A stretch of 15,651 bases of DNA from Nitrospinota bacterium (GTDB lineage: Bacteria > Nitrospinota > Nitrospinia > UBA9942): positions 1 to 15,651 of the forward strand of contig JACRGN010000251.1 in assembly GCA_016234205.1 (NCBI GenBank). The letters are read 5' to 3'. The position numbers and the translations under genes were made by a program. The notes below the pieces were generated by a model. The model was not told the DNA's origin. It saw nothing but the letters and a program-made list of their open reading frames with translations, and made no database searches. Shown here piece by piece: positions 1 to 6,497 of the stretch (position 1 is the first letter of the stretch; each line of letters starts with the position of its first letter).

Positions 1-1350
1 CATCCGTGTGAGAATAACTGCAGGAGGGAGAATGTAGAGAGGGCTATCTCTATCTGTAAGTTAAAGAGGTTTGCATGGGATTATGAAGATGTCCATTCTG
101 TTTCAAAACCTGTAAATGAGAACAAACATATTAAGGAAGATAAAGTGGCAGTTTTTGGGGCGGGTCCGGCAGGACTTTCTGCCGCATACTATTTGGCACT
201 CAGGGGATACAGGGTGACTGTATTTGAATCTCTACCGGTTCCCGGAGGCATGGTAGGTGTAGGTATCCCTCAATACAGGGTGCCTAAAGAGGTTCTTCAG
301 AGGGAGACAGATTTTATCAGGGATATGGGTGTTGAGATAAAATATAACACCCCTATTGGAAAAGATATAACAATTCCAAAGCTGATGGGGCAGGGGTATA
401 AGGCATTTTTCATATCCACAGGTGCCCATATCTCCAAAAAAATGGGGGCAGAGGGTGAGGATGCAGGTTATGACGGTTTTGTCAGGGGTATTGACTACTT
501 AAGGGATTGTGTAATTACAAAATGCTATGTTGTCAGGGGCAAGAGAATAATTGTTGTCGGCGGCGGTAATGTTGCAATGGACTGCTGCAGGACACCTATA
601 AGGGATGGGGCAAAGGAGGTTACAGTAGTTTACAGGAGGACAAAAAAAGAACTCCCAGCAGACCCGCATGAGGTGCATGAGTCAGAGGTTGAGGGTGTGA
701 AATATATATTCCTATCAGCACCAAAGAGGATTGTGGCAAAGGATGGGAAGGTGACAGGTCTTGAGTGTCTAAAGATGGAATTGGGGGAGCCTGATGCCAG
801 CGGGAGGAGAAAACCTGTTGAGGTAAAGGGGTCTGAGTTCATTGTCCCTGCAGATATAATAATTCAGGCAATCGGGCAGGACTGCGACCTCTCAATATTG
901 AATGGTGTTGATGGTGTAAAACTTACAAAGTGGCAGACGATTGTTGCAGACCCTGATACTTTACAGACAGATGTCCCTTATATATTCACAGGCGGCGATG
1001 TATTTAATGGTCCACTTACAATAGTTGATGCTGCTGGAAATGCGAGAAGGGCGGCGGAGAGTATTGACCAGTACTTAAGCGGCAGTAAAGTTTCTCTTTC
1101 AATTGACCAGAAGCTTGACAAGGTTATAAAAAAGTTAGGTGCATATAATAAAGAAGAAGATGTTGGGAAAAAGGCAGGATGGGAGAGGGTCCCCATGCCT
1201 ACAATTGAAATGGACAGGAGAGTGGGCAGTTTTGACGAGGTGGAGACAGGATATACTTTACAGCAGGCAATAGAGGAGGCATCAAGGTGCATGAGGTGCT
1301 ATCAGATAGGAATGGTGGCGTTGGAAAAAGGAAATAGCAATGAGCAATGA
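1..1350 (+). CDS. GltD-like NAD(P)H:acceptor oxidoreductase, FAD/Fe-S subunit (5' end outside window)
   Basis: The frame is open from base 1, so the gene starts upstream; the GTG at 145 is internal. The first visible residues (HPCENNCRRENVERA) are the end of the Fe-S N-terminal domain of glutamate synthase small-subunit (GltD) proteins. Next come an FAD-binding GAGPAG motif (codons from 145), a second Rossmann motif GGGNVAMD near 556-580 followed by VVYRR, which suits NADPH or NADH, and the second FAD motif GDVFNGPLTIVDAAG near 996. A CMRC pair lies near the C-terminus. Glutamate synthase itself is unlikely, because the gene sits directly before nuoG. GltD-like proteins occur next to, or fused to, NuoF in some complex I and hydrogenase operons, so this is probably part of the NAD(P)H or ferredoxin input module, or the tail of a NuoF-GltD fusion. 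The last residues (NSNEQ) and the stop codon lie inside the repeat at 1336-1402. Family assignment is secure; the exact partner is inferred. Confidence 0.9.
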   Translation, partial: HPCENNCRRENVERAISICKLKRFAWDYEDVHSVSKPVNENKHIKEDKVAVFGAGPAGLSAAYYLALRGYRVTVFESLPVPGGMVGVGIPQYRVPKEVLQRETDFIRDMGVEIKYNTPIGKDITIPKLMGQGYKAFFISTGAHISKKMGAEGEDAGYDGFVRGIDYLRDCVITKCYVVRGKRIIVVGGGNVAMDCCRTPIRDGAKEVTVVYRRTKKELPADPHEVHESEVEGVKYIFLSAPKRIVAKDGKVTGLECLKMELGEPDASGRRKPVEVKGSEFIVPADIIIQAIGQDCDLSILNGVDGVKLTKWQTIVADPDTLQTDVPYIFTGGDVFNGPLTIVDAAGNARRAAESIDQYLSGSKVSLSIDQKLDKVIKKLGAYNKEEDVGKKAGWERVPMPTIEMDRRVGSFDEVETGYTLQQAIEEASRCMRCYQIGMVALEKGNSNEQ

Positions 1351-1402
1351 GTGCTGAGCAATGAGTTTTTTACTCGTTGCTCATTGCTCGTTACTCATTG
1401 CT
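1336..1402. repeat. Heptamer-repeat hairpin between the GltD-like gene and nuoG
   Basis: The left arm 1336-1366 has a 7-base period (AGCAATG unit, four degenerate copies). The right arm 1372-1402 is its degenerate reverse complement, with a T-rich 5-base loop between. By hand alignment 25 of 31 positions pair by Watson-Crick, and four of the other six would be G-U pairs in RNA. The left arm supplies the last codons and the stop of the upstream gene. The right arm runs into a short T-run 29 bases before the nuoG start. Confidence 0.9.
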
Positions 1403-1431
1403 TTTAATAATACACTTACACTGGCACTAAT

Positions 1432-4029
1432 ATGGAAAAGGTAACATTAACAATTGACGGGAAGAAGATAGTGGCGGACAGTAAGAAGACTGTCCTTGAG
1501 GCTGCTACTGAGAATGGTATTTATATACCTACAATGTGCTATCTGAAGAAGCTTAATCCGATAGGCTCATGTAGGGTTTGTCTTGTGGATGTAGAAGGGG
1601 CTGATGACCCCATGACTTCCTGCCAGCTCCCTGTCATGGAAGGGATGGTTGTTTCAACAAAGTCTGACAGGGTGATAGAACTCCGCCAGTTGATGGTTAA
1701 GCTTATACTTGTAAACCACTCTGTTGACTGCACAGTCTGTGAGAGGAGTGGTGAGTGCAGGCTTCAGGATATAACCTATGAGTTTGGAATATCAAGGCAG
1801 GATTTAAAGGCTGAGCCTGTTGAGAGGCAGAAGAGATATGATTGGAAGCTCATAAGATATAATCCCTATCTCTGCATCCTCTGTGAGAGATGTATAAGGG
1901 TATGTCATGAGGTGCAGGGAGTTTCTGCATACAAGATTAAAAACAACGGTTTCAGATCTGTAATAGATACAGTTGATGAAAAACCTCTTGACTGCGATTT
2001 CTGCGGCCAGTGTATAGCGGTATGTCCTGTAGGTGCAATGAGTAGCGGCCTTGTGCTTCAGGCGAGGAGCTGGGAGTTGAGCAAGGTAATGACCGTATGC
2101 TCATACTGCAGTGTGGGCTGCTCAATAAATCTAAATGTAAAGCCTGTCCCTGAAAGTCTTTATCAGGGAAAGGGGAAAATTTACAGGGTAACATCTGATG
2201 ACAATATAGGTATAAATAACGGTAATCTTTGTGCGATGGGGAGATTCGGTTATCAATTTATAGATACTGAGGAAAGGATTAAGACTCCGCTTATCAGAAA
2301 AGGTGATAAGCTTGTTCCTGCATCATGGGATGAGGCACTTAAATTAGTTAGTGATAAATTCAGGGAGATTAAAAATAGCCACGGCGGGGAGGCGATTGCA
2401 GGTATAGGCTCTGAAAGGGCTTCCAACGAAGATAATTACCTCTTCCAGAAATTCTTTAGAACTGTCCTCAGCTCTCATAGTATTGATAATCCCCTCAATA
2501 TGGAAAACAGCTCTTTTGGTTCAGGATTATTTGAGAAATTTGATTTACCGCTTATAAACTCTACTGAATATATAAATAAAGCGGATGTCATATTCACTAT
2601 AGGTGCTGATACCTGTGAGGAAAATCCTGTCCTCGGAAATATAATAAGAATGACAATGAGGGATAAAGAGGCAAAGCTTGTTGTTGCAGGCAGCAGGGAT
2701 ATCGGGTTCAGACCGCCGCCTGAATTCAGGATGGTTTATAAATACGGCTCAGAGATTCTTCTTATAAACGGAATTATAAAATCAATAGTCGGAAGTCGGG
2801 AGTCGGGGGTCGAGAGTCAAGGGATAGAAGGAAGTAAAGAGTTCTTTGATTACTTAAAAGGTATAAAGTTAGAGGATGTTTCATCAAAGACAGGTGTATC
2901 TTTAGATTTAATTAAGACTATTGCATCAAATTTAATTAAGGCAAAATCGTCTGTGATATTGTGCGGGAGAGAAATCTATACACATCCGAGGGGTGTGGAG
3001 ATTGTCCATGCACTCCAGAATCTATCAAATATTATAAATGGGAATATTATGCTCTACAGGGAGCATTGCAATTCACAGGGGGTTAATGATATGGGTGTTG
3101 TCCCAGATATGTATCCCGGCTACAAAAAGACATCGGATACAGAGGCAAAGGGGAATTTTGAAAAAATGTGGGGGGGGACACTGCCTGTAAAGGGTAAGGT
3201 GACTACAACCAATATAATAGACGATGCAATTGACGGGAGGGTGAAGGCATTGTATGTGATGGGAGAAGATATTGTCCATCGTTCACACAATGGCGGTCAT
3301 GTGAGAGAGGCTTTGGAGAAGATAGATTTTATTGTAGTCCAGGATATGTTCTTGAGCGAGACTGCCCTGTTTGCAGATGTAGTCCTTCCGGGTGCAAGTT
3401 TTTCAGAGAGGGAAGGGACATTTACAAATATGGAGGGGAGGGTTCAGAAGATAAACAAGGCAATTGAGCCGATAGGGGAGTCAAGGCCAGACTGGGAGAT
3501 AATAAAAGAACTTGCCAATAGAATGGGCGGAAATTTCAAGTATTCATTTACCGAAGATATATTCAAAGAGATAACCACAGCAGTCCCGGCGTATGGAGGG
3601 ATTACATATTCAAGCATAAAAAATAACGGTAAGGTAGTAAATTATCAGGCACAATTCAGGAAAAAATTTAGGGTTGTTCAGCAGAGGGATATTGAGAGTA
3701 TAGGTGATAATGACATGCCGTTTATACTCTTGAGCGGGAATACATTTTTTCATCTCGGGGCATTATCAAGGAAGTCTGCCGCAATGAATATGCTTACACC
3801 TGAGTGTATGGTGGAGATAAACTGTAAGGATGCGGAGAATTTAAAAATAAAAGATAAAGATACTGTGACAGTGAAGTCAAAGAGCGGGAGTATTACTATT
3901 AAAACTAAGGTTACAAATAAATCACCTCATGGGGTTGTCTTTATCCCTGTGAATTTTGAAAATGCACCGGTGAATGTCCTTACAAATAAAAAAGATGCAG
4001 TGACGAGGGTAAAAATTATAAAGGAGTAA
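1432..4029 (+). CDS. nuoG: NADH-quinone oxidoreductase subunit G, formate-dehydrogenase-like
   Basis: This is the large Fe-S subunit of the complex I peripheral arm, which carries electrons from the NAD(P)H or ferredoxin site toward NuoI. In order it has: a 2Fe-2S ferredoxin domain (Cys36, 47, 50, 64); the His96/Cys100/103/109 cluster site; two 4Fe-4S sets (Cys148/151/154/158 and 188/191/194/198); the N7-type 4Fe-4S motif (Cys223/226/230/267); then a full molybdopterin-oxidoreductase domain and the C-terminal dinucleotide-binding domain. The segment NSQGVNDMGVVPDMYPGY resembles formate dehydrogenase alpha. However, the catalytic Sec/Cys-His expected after the NYLFQKF segment is replaced by MENSS (357-361), so formate activity is unlikely. 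Residues about 452-464 are encoded by a heptamer repeat. At 865 aa it is at the long, FDH-like end for NuoG. No Shine-Dalgarno sequence is visible before the ATG. A run of eight G lies at 3170-3177. Confidence 0.96.
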   Translation: MEKVTLTIDGKKIVADSKKTVLEAATENGIYIPTMCYLKKLNPIGSCRVCLVDVEGADDPMTSCQLPVMEGMVVSTKSDRVIELRQLMVKLILVNHSVDCTVCERSGECRLQDITYEFGISRQDLKAEPVERQKRYDWKLIRYNPYLCILCERCIRVCHEVQGVSAYKIKNNGFRSVIDTVDEKPLDCDFCGQCIAVCPVGAMSSGLVLQARSWELSKVMTVCSYCSVGCSINLNVKPVPESLYQGKGKIYRVTSDDNIGINNGNLCAMGRFGYQFIDTEERIKTPLIRKGDKLVPASWDEALKLVSDKFREIKNSHGGEAIAGIGSERASNEDNYLFQKFFRTVLSSHSIDNPLNMENSSFGSGLFEKFDLPLINSTEYINKADVIFTIGADTCEENPVLGNIIRMTMRDKEAKLVVAGSRDIGFRPPPEFRMVYKYGSEILLINGIIKSIVGSRESGVESQGIEGSKEFFDYLKGIKLEDVSSKTGVSLDLIKTIASNLIKAKSSVILCGREIYTHPRGVEIVHALQNLSNIINGNIMLYREHCNSQGVNDMGVVPDMYPGYKKTSDTEAKGNFEKMWGGTLPVKGKVTTTNIIDDAIDGRVKALYVMGEDIVHRSHNGGHVREALEKIDFIVVQDMFLSETALFADVVLPGASFSEREGTFTNMEGRVQKINKAIEPIGESRPDWEIIKELANRMGGNFKYSFTEDIFKEITTAVPAYGGITYSSIKNNGKVVNYQAQFRKKFRVVQQRDIESIGDNDMPFILLSGNTFFHLGALSRKSAAMNMLTPECMVEINCKDAENLKIKDKDTVTVKSKSGSITIKTKVTNKSPHGVVFIPVNFENAPVNVLTNKKDAVTRVKIIKE
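2787..2821. repeat. Heptamer repeat inside nuoG
   Basis: Five degenerate 7-base units of the type AGTCGGG lie in frame within nuoG and encode a Ser/Glu/Gly-rich segment (GSRESGVESQG). They fall in a loop between the NGIIKSIV helix and GSKEFFDYL in the molybdopterin-type domain. No inverted partner is seen nearby. The array resembles the intergenic heptamer arrays of this operon in period and style but not in sequence. Confidence 0.8.
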
Positions 4030-4034
4030 ATTAG

Positions 4035-4081
4035 CCCCTCACTCTCTCCTCTCCCCTTGTGGGGGAGGGAGAGTTCAGGGG
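4035..4081. repeat. GC-rich palindrome after nuoG
   Basis: A C/T-rich left arm (4035-4056) and a G/A-rich right arm (4061-4081) are separated by TTGT and form an imperfect hairpin of about 21 bp starting 5 bases after the nuoG stop. Its core (CTCCTCTCCCC and complement) recurs in the palindrome at 8855-8898, so these belong to one dispersed family, unlike the heptamer arrays. It could act as a transcript-end or mRNA-stabilising hairpin; no T-run follows. Confidence 0.8.
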
Positions 4082-4120
4082 CAACACAACTTTTTGGAAT
4101 TTTGCGAAAGAAGAAAAATC

Positions 4121-4327
4121 GTGGGAAAATATAATTTTGCAGCAATAAGAAAAAGGAGAAAGGAGTTGGGGATAATCCAGCTTGAATTAGCAAAAAAGAC
4201 CGGCATCACGAGGGAGCATGTGGTTGTTCTTGAGAAGGGAAGGAAGCTTCCTCGTGCCGACCTGCTCGGCAGGATTGCCAAAGTTCTCGGCGTGAGAGAG
4301 GATTATTTTTTCTATAATGATTTATGA
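4121..4327 (+). CDS. Small XRE/Cro-CI-type helix-turn-helix regulator
   Basis: This protein of about 68 aa is almost entirely one Cro/CI-type helix-turn-helix domain: FAAIRKRRKELGIIQLELA (helices 1-2), KKTGITREHVVVLEKGRK (recognition helix and turn), then LLGRIAKVLGVREDYFF. It should bind DNA as a dimer. I prefer the GTG at 4121, because the fold starts just after it and AAGAAG lies 7-12 bases upstream. A TTG at 4094 would add nine residues but has no ribosome site. It lies between nuoG and uma2, between two GC-rich palindromic segments, so it looks like an insertion into the operon rather than a nuo gene. Possible roles are autoregulation, control of the downstream genes, or the antitoxin-like half of a pair with the next gene; none is shown by the sequence. 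Confidence 0.85.
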   Translation: MGKYNFAAIRKRRKELGIIQLELAKKTGITREHVVVLEKGRKLPRADLLGRIAKVLGVREDYFFYNDL

Positions 4328-4346
4328 CATTCAGGAGTTAAAACAT

Positions 4347-4404
4347 AGGTGGGGGTGAGGGGACATAATTCCCCCTTAATTATGACAGCTTCGATAAAGG
4401 GAGG
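4347..4404. repeat. GC-rich palindrome fragments between xre and uma2
   Basis: GGTGGGGGTGAGGGG at 4348-4362 matches the right-arm style of the palindrome at 8855-8898 but has no matching left arm here. It is followed by CCCCCTT (4371-4377) and AAAGGGAGGGG (4396-4406), which can pair weakly across about 20 bases. It looks like a decayed or partial copy of the GC-rich repeat family, and its right end supplies the ribosome site of the next gene. Confidence 0.55.
4399..4404 (+). promoter_or_regulatory. Ribosome binding site of the Uma2-family gene
   Basis: GGGAGG lies 7 bases before the ATG at 4412, a strong Shine-Dalgarno sequence. It sits in the right end of the GC-rich repeat fragment, so the repeat appears to provide the translation signal. 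Confidence 0.75.
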
Positions 4405-4411
4405 GGAGTAA

Positions 4412-4975
4412 ATGGCTTTAGCAACACAAACCGATAAAAAATATACTTATCAGGACTACCTGACTTGGGATGATAATGAAAGGTGGGAATTGATAGAGGG
4501 TGTGGCTTATAATATGACTCCAGCCCCTACATTCAGACATCAAAGGGTTGCGGGTAATTTTTATCTTATACTTAGAAAGAAGCTCTCTGGAAAACCCTGT
4601 GTTGTTGGTATTGCCCCTACAGATATAGTTTTGTCAGAATATAATGTTGTCCAGCCGGATGTATTTGTTGTCTGTGATAAAAGTAAGATTACTGATACCA
4701 TTATTAAGGGTGCGCCTGACCTCGTTATGGAGGTATTATCTCCTTCAACATCACTTAAAGATAAGAGGGAAAAGAAATTCCTTTATGAAAAATACGGTGT
4801 AAAGGAATATATAATCATAGATATTACAGAGCAATATGTGGAGAGATATATTCTGAAAGATGGACATTACGAAGGTTCAGAGGTATTCGGACCTCAAGAG
4901 GTATTACAATTGCGCAGTCTTGAAGAAATTGATATTCCATTATGGGAAGTATTTGAAATGGAGAAAGTGAAATGA
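4412..4975 (+). CDS. Uma2-family (DUF820) predicted PD-(D/E)XK nuclease-fold protein
   Basis: At 187 aa this is the usual length for the Uma2/DUF820 family. Visible family marks are YTYQDYLTW and WELIEGVAYNM near the N-terminus, VVQPDVFVVCD with Asp83, and PDLVMEVLSPSTSLKDK with Glu107 and nearby lysines, then FLYEKYGVKEYIIID. Asp83, Glu107 and a downstream Lys fit a PD-(D/E)XK nuclease core. The family is common in cyanobacteria, Chloroflexi and Planctomycetes, often as many scattered copies, and its real function is unsettled. It is not a known complex I component. Its TGA overlaps the nuoA ATG (ATGA), so nuoA is probably translated by coupling from this gene, and the ribosome site of nuoA lies inside its last codons. 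With the preceding xre it forms an insert that splits nuoG from nuoA. Confidence 0.9.
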   Translation: MALATQTDKKYTYQDYLTWDDNERWELIEGVAYNMTPAPTFRHQRVAGNFYLILRKKLSGKPCVVGIAPTDIVLSEYNVVQPDVFVVCDKSKITDTIIKGAPDLVMEVLSPSTSLKDKREKKFLYEKYGVKEYIIIDITEQYVERYILKDGHYEGSEVFGPQEVLQLRSLEEIDIPLWEVFEMEKVK

Positions 4976-5325
4976 GCGAATATATTCCAGTATTGATAAT
5001 GCTTTTATTGGGGGCGGGGACAGCCATAGGGATACTTGTTGCAACTACACTTATTGGTCCAAAGAAGAGTTTTGCAGATAAGATGGAGCCATTTGAGTGC
5101 GGCGAGCATCCAATAGTTTCGCCAAAACTGAGGTTCTCAGTTAAATTCTATTTGGTTGCAATATTTTTTGTAATATTTGATATTGAGGCGGTATTTTTAT
5201 ATCCATGGGCAGTCCTTTTTAAACGTCTCGGTATTTTTGGTTTTATTGAGATGATGATATTTATAACGATATTGGCTGTTGGCTTGATATATGTATGGAA
5301 AAGGGGGGCATTGGAATGGGAATAA
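4972..5325 (+). CDS. nuoA: NADH-quinone oxidoreductase subunit A
   Basis: This 117 aa protein has three predicted membrane helices (about residues 5-27, 60-82, 88-108). The long loop between helices 1 and 2 carries the NuoA signature GPKKSFADKMEPFECGEHP, and FDIEAVFLYPWAV follows in helix 2. NuoA sits at the junction of the membrane and peripheral arms beside NuoH, near the quinone site. The ATG overlaps the stop of the Uma2-family gene, and GGAGAAAG just upstream serves as ribosome site. The 3' end overlaps nuoB by 10 bases. Confidence 0.97.
   Translation: MSEYIPVLIMLLLGAGTAIGILVATTLIGPKKSFADKMEPFECGEHPIVSPKLRFSVKFYLVAIFFVIFDIEAVFLYPWAVLFKRLGIFGFIEMMIFITILAVGLIYVWKRGALEWE
5303..5308 (+). 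promoter_or_regulatory. Ribosome binding site that sets the nuoB start
   Basis: AAGGGGGG ends 7 bases before the ATG at 5316, while the in-frame upstream ATG at 5295 has no purine-rich site at the right distance. This favours 5316 as the start of nuoB. Confidence 0.65.
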
Positions 5326-5864
5326 CAGAAGACAGAGGACAGAGGACAGAAGAGGAAGGACTTGAGCAGGTTTTAGGCAATAGTGTGCTTCTTACTAAGC
5401 TGGATGAAATAATTGGCTGGGGAAGAAAATATTCCTTTTTTCTTTATCCTTTCATTACTGCATGCTGCGGGATGGAGTTTATGTCTTTGGCAGGACCACG
5501 TTATGACCTTGACAGATTTGGCTCAGCACTGCCGAGATTCTCTCCAAGACAGGCGGATTTATTAATGGTTGTAGGGACAATAAGCCATAAACAGGCTCCA
5601 ATATTGGTGAAGGTTTATAATCAGATGACTGAGCCGAAGTGGGTGTTCTCTTTCGGTGTATGTGCAACTTCAGGCGGTTTCTATGACAATTATGCTACTG
5701 TTCAGGGTATTGATACCCTTATACCTGTAGATGTTTATGTCCCTGGTTGTCCACCGAGACCTGAAATGGTAATAGACGGATTATTGAGATTGCAGCAGAA
5801 GGTTGCAAAAGAGAGATGGTCAGATTGGCCAAGAGGTGAAGCACCTGTAACAAAAAAAATATGA
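5316..5864 (+). CDS. nuoB: NADH-quinone oxidoreductase subunit B
   Basis: This is the subunit carrying the terminal 4Fe-4S cluster N2, which hands electrons to quinone. The cluster ligands are visible: tandem Cys50-Cys51 (ITACCGMEFM), Cys116 in GVCATSGGFYDNY and Cys145 in VPGCPPRPE, counting from the ATG at 5316 (182 aa). The ATG at 5295 would add seven residues; I prefer 5316 because of its ribosome site. The first residues after the start (TEDRGQRTEEEG) are encoded by a heptamer repeat (5325-5352) and are not family-conserved. Conserved sequence begins around NSVLLTKLDEIIGWGR. The gene overlaps nuoA by 10 bases. Confidence 0.97.
   Translation: MGITEDRGQRTEEEGLEQVLGNSVLLTKLDEIIGWGRKYSFFLYPFITACCGMEFMSLAGPRYDLDRFGSALPRFSPRQADLLMVVGTISHKQAPILVKVYNQMTEPKWVFSFGVCATSGGFYDNYATVQGIDTLIPVDVYVPGCPPRPEMVIDGLLRLQQKVAKERWSDWPRGEAPVTKKI
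5325..5352. repeat. Heptamer repeat in the 5' end of nuoB
   Basis: Four 7-base units (ACAGAAG, ACAGAGG, ACAGAGG, ACAGAAG) start at the last base of the nuoA stop codon and form the N-terminal codons of nuoB. No inverted arm is seen. It is one of the boundary arrays of this operon. Confidence 0.85.
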
Positions 5865-5868
5865 GATT

Positions 5869-5947
5869 AGCCACGAAGACCCCAAGACACGAAGGATAAA
5901 AATGTTACATTTTAATTTTACCTTTGTGAGTTTGTGACTTAGTGGCG
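5869..5947. repeat. Octamer-repeat hairpin between nuoB and nuoC
   Basis: The left arm 5870-5895 has an 8-base period (GCCACGAA, GACCCCAA, GACACGAA). The right arm 5921-5946 is its degenerate reverse complement (about 19 of 26 pairs). The interior adds a further AAAATGT/ACATTTT stem, so the whole gap can fold as one hairpin. It starts 6 bases after the nuoB stop and ends 8 bases before the nuoC ATG, followed by GTTTTTA. Similar 'gccacgaagacac' repeats are known from other bacterial genomes. Confidence 0.85.
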
Positions 5948-5954
5948 TTTTTAT

Positions 5955-6434
5955 ATGGAAAGTATCACATTAAAAAAGCTGAAAGAGAGATTTCCTGATT
6001 CAATAATGGAGACCCATTCCTTCCGCGGGGATGATACTGCAATTGTGAAGAAGGAAGACATTTTTAAGATATGTGAATTCTTAAGGGATGATAATGAGCT
6101 CCTCTACAATTTTATGATGGACCTCACAGCAGTAGATTATTATGGTAAAGAGTCGAGATTTGAAGTTGTATATCACCTTTATTCCCTTAAATATAACATG
6201 CGGATAAGAATAAAGGTGCCTGTCCCTGAATCTGACTGCACCATTGACTCAATTATTCCTATATGGATTTGTGCGGATTGGTTTGAAAGAGAGGCTTATG
6301 ATTTATACGGGATAATCTTTAAAGGGCATCCAAATTTAAAAAGAATACTCTTATATGAAGAATTTGAAGGGCATCCATTGAGAAAGGATTACCCTGTGAG
6401 GGGAAGACAGCCTTTGATAGGACCAAAAAACTGA
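5955..6434 (+). CDS. nuoC: NADH-quinone oxidoreductase subunit C
   Basis: This 159 aa protein of the peripheral arm contacts NuoD and NuoI. The C-terminal signature is clear: WFEREAYDLYGIIFKGHPN, RILLYEEFEGHPLRKDYP, then a short tail. The N-terminal half has the expected alpha/beta fold segments (YNFMMDLTAVDYYG, FEVVYHLYSL). It is not fused to NuoD. There is no Shine-Dalgarno sequence: the ATG follows a T-run directly behind the nuoB-nuoC hairpin. Confidence 0.96.
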   Translation: MESITLKKLKERFPDSIMETHSFRGDDTAIVKKEDIFKICEFLRDDNELLYNFMMDLTAVDYYGKESRFEVVYHLYSLKYNMRIRIKVPVPESDCTIDSIIPIWICADWFEREAYDLYGIIFKGHPNLKRILLYEEFEGHPLRKDYPVRGRQPLIGPKN

Positions 6435-6437
6435 TTT

Positions 6438-6495
6438 GGGATTTAAGATTTAGGATTTAGGATTTTAAAATCATAAATCATAATTCATAAATTTT
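6438..6495. repeat. Heptamer-repeat hairpin between nuoC and nuoD
   Basis: The left arm carries GATTTAG-type 7-base units and the right arm AAATCAT-type units. They meet in a perfect palindrome (GATTTTAAAATC, 6461-6472), so the structure has essentially no loop. About 22 of the first 26 positions pair. It fills the gap from 4 bases after the nuoC stop to 2 bases before the nuoD ATG, ending in a run of six T. Confidence 0.9.
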
Positions 6496-6497
6496 TT

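Noticed and set aside
145..1350. GTG at 145 as the true start of the GltD-like gene
   Set aside because: The frame is open to base 1 and the upstream codons encode the conserved Fe-S domain end, so the gene begins outside the window.
4102..4135. TTGCGA and TATAAT elements as a promoter near the xre start
   Set aside because: The spacing is about 22 bases, too long for a normal sigma-70 promoter, and the TATAAT lies inside the xre coding region.
4035..4411. Insertion sequence or transposon carrying xre-uma2
   Set aside because: No transposase and no clear matching terminal inverted repeats with target duplication are visible; the flanking palindromes are not proper ends of one element.
4412..4975. 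xre-uma2 as a classical toxin-antitoxin pair
   Set aside because: The genes are 84 bases apart rather than overlapping, and Uma2 proteins have no established toxin role; only the possibility is mentioned.
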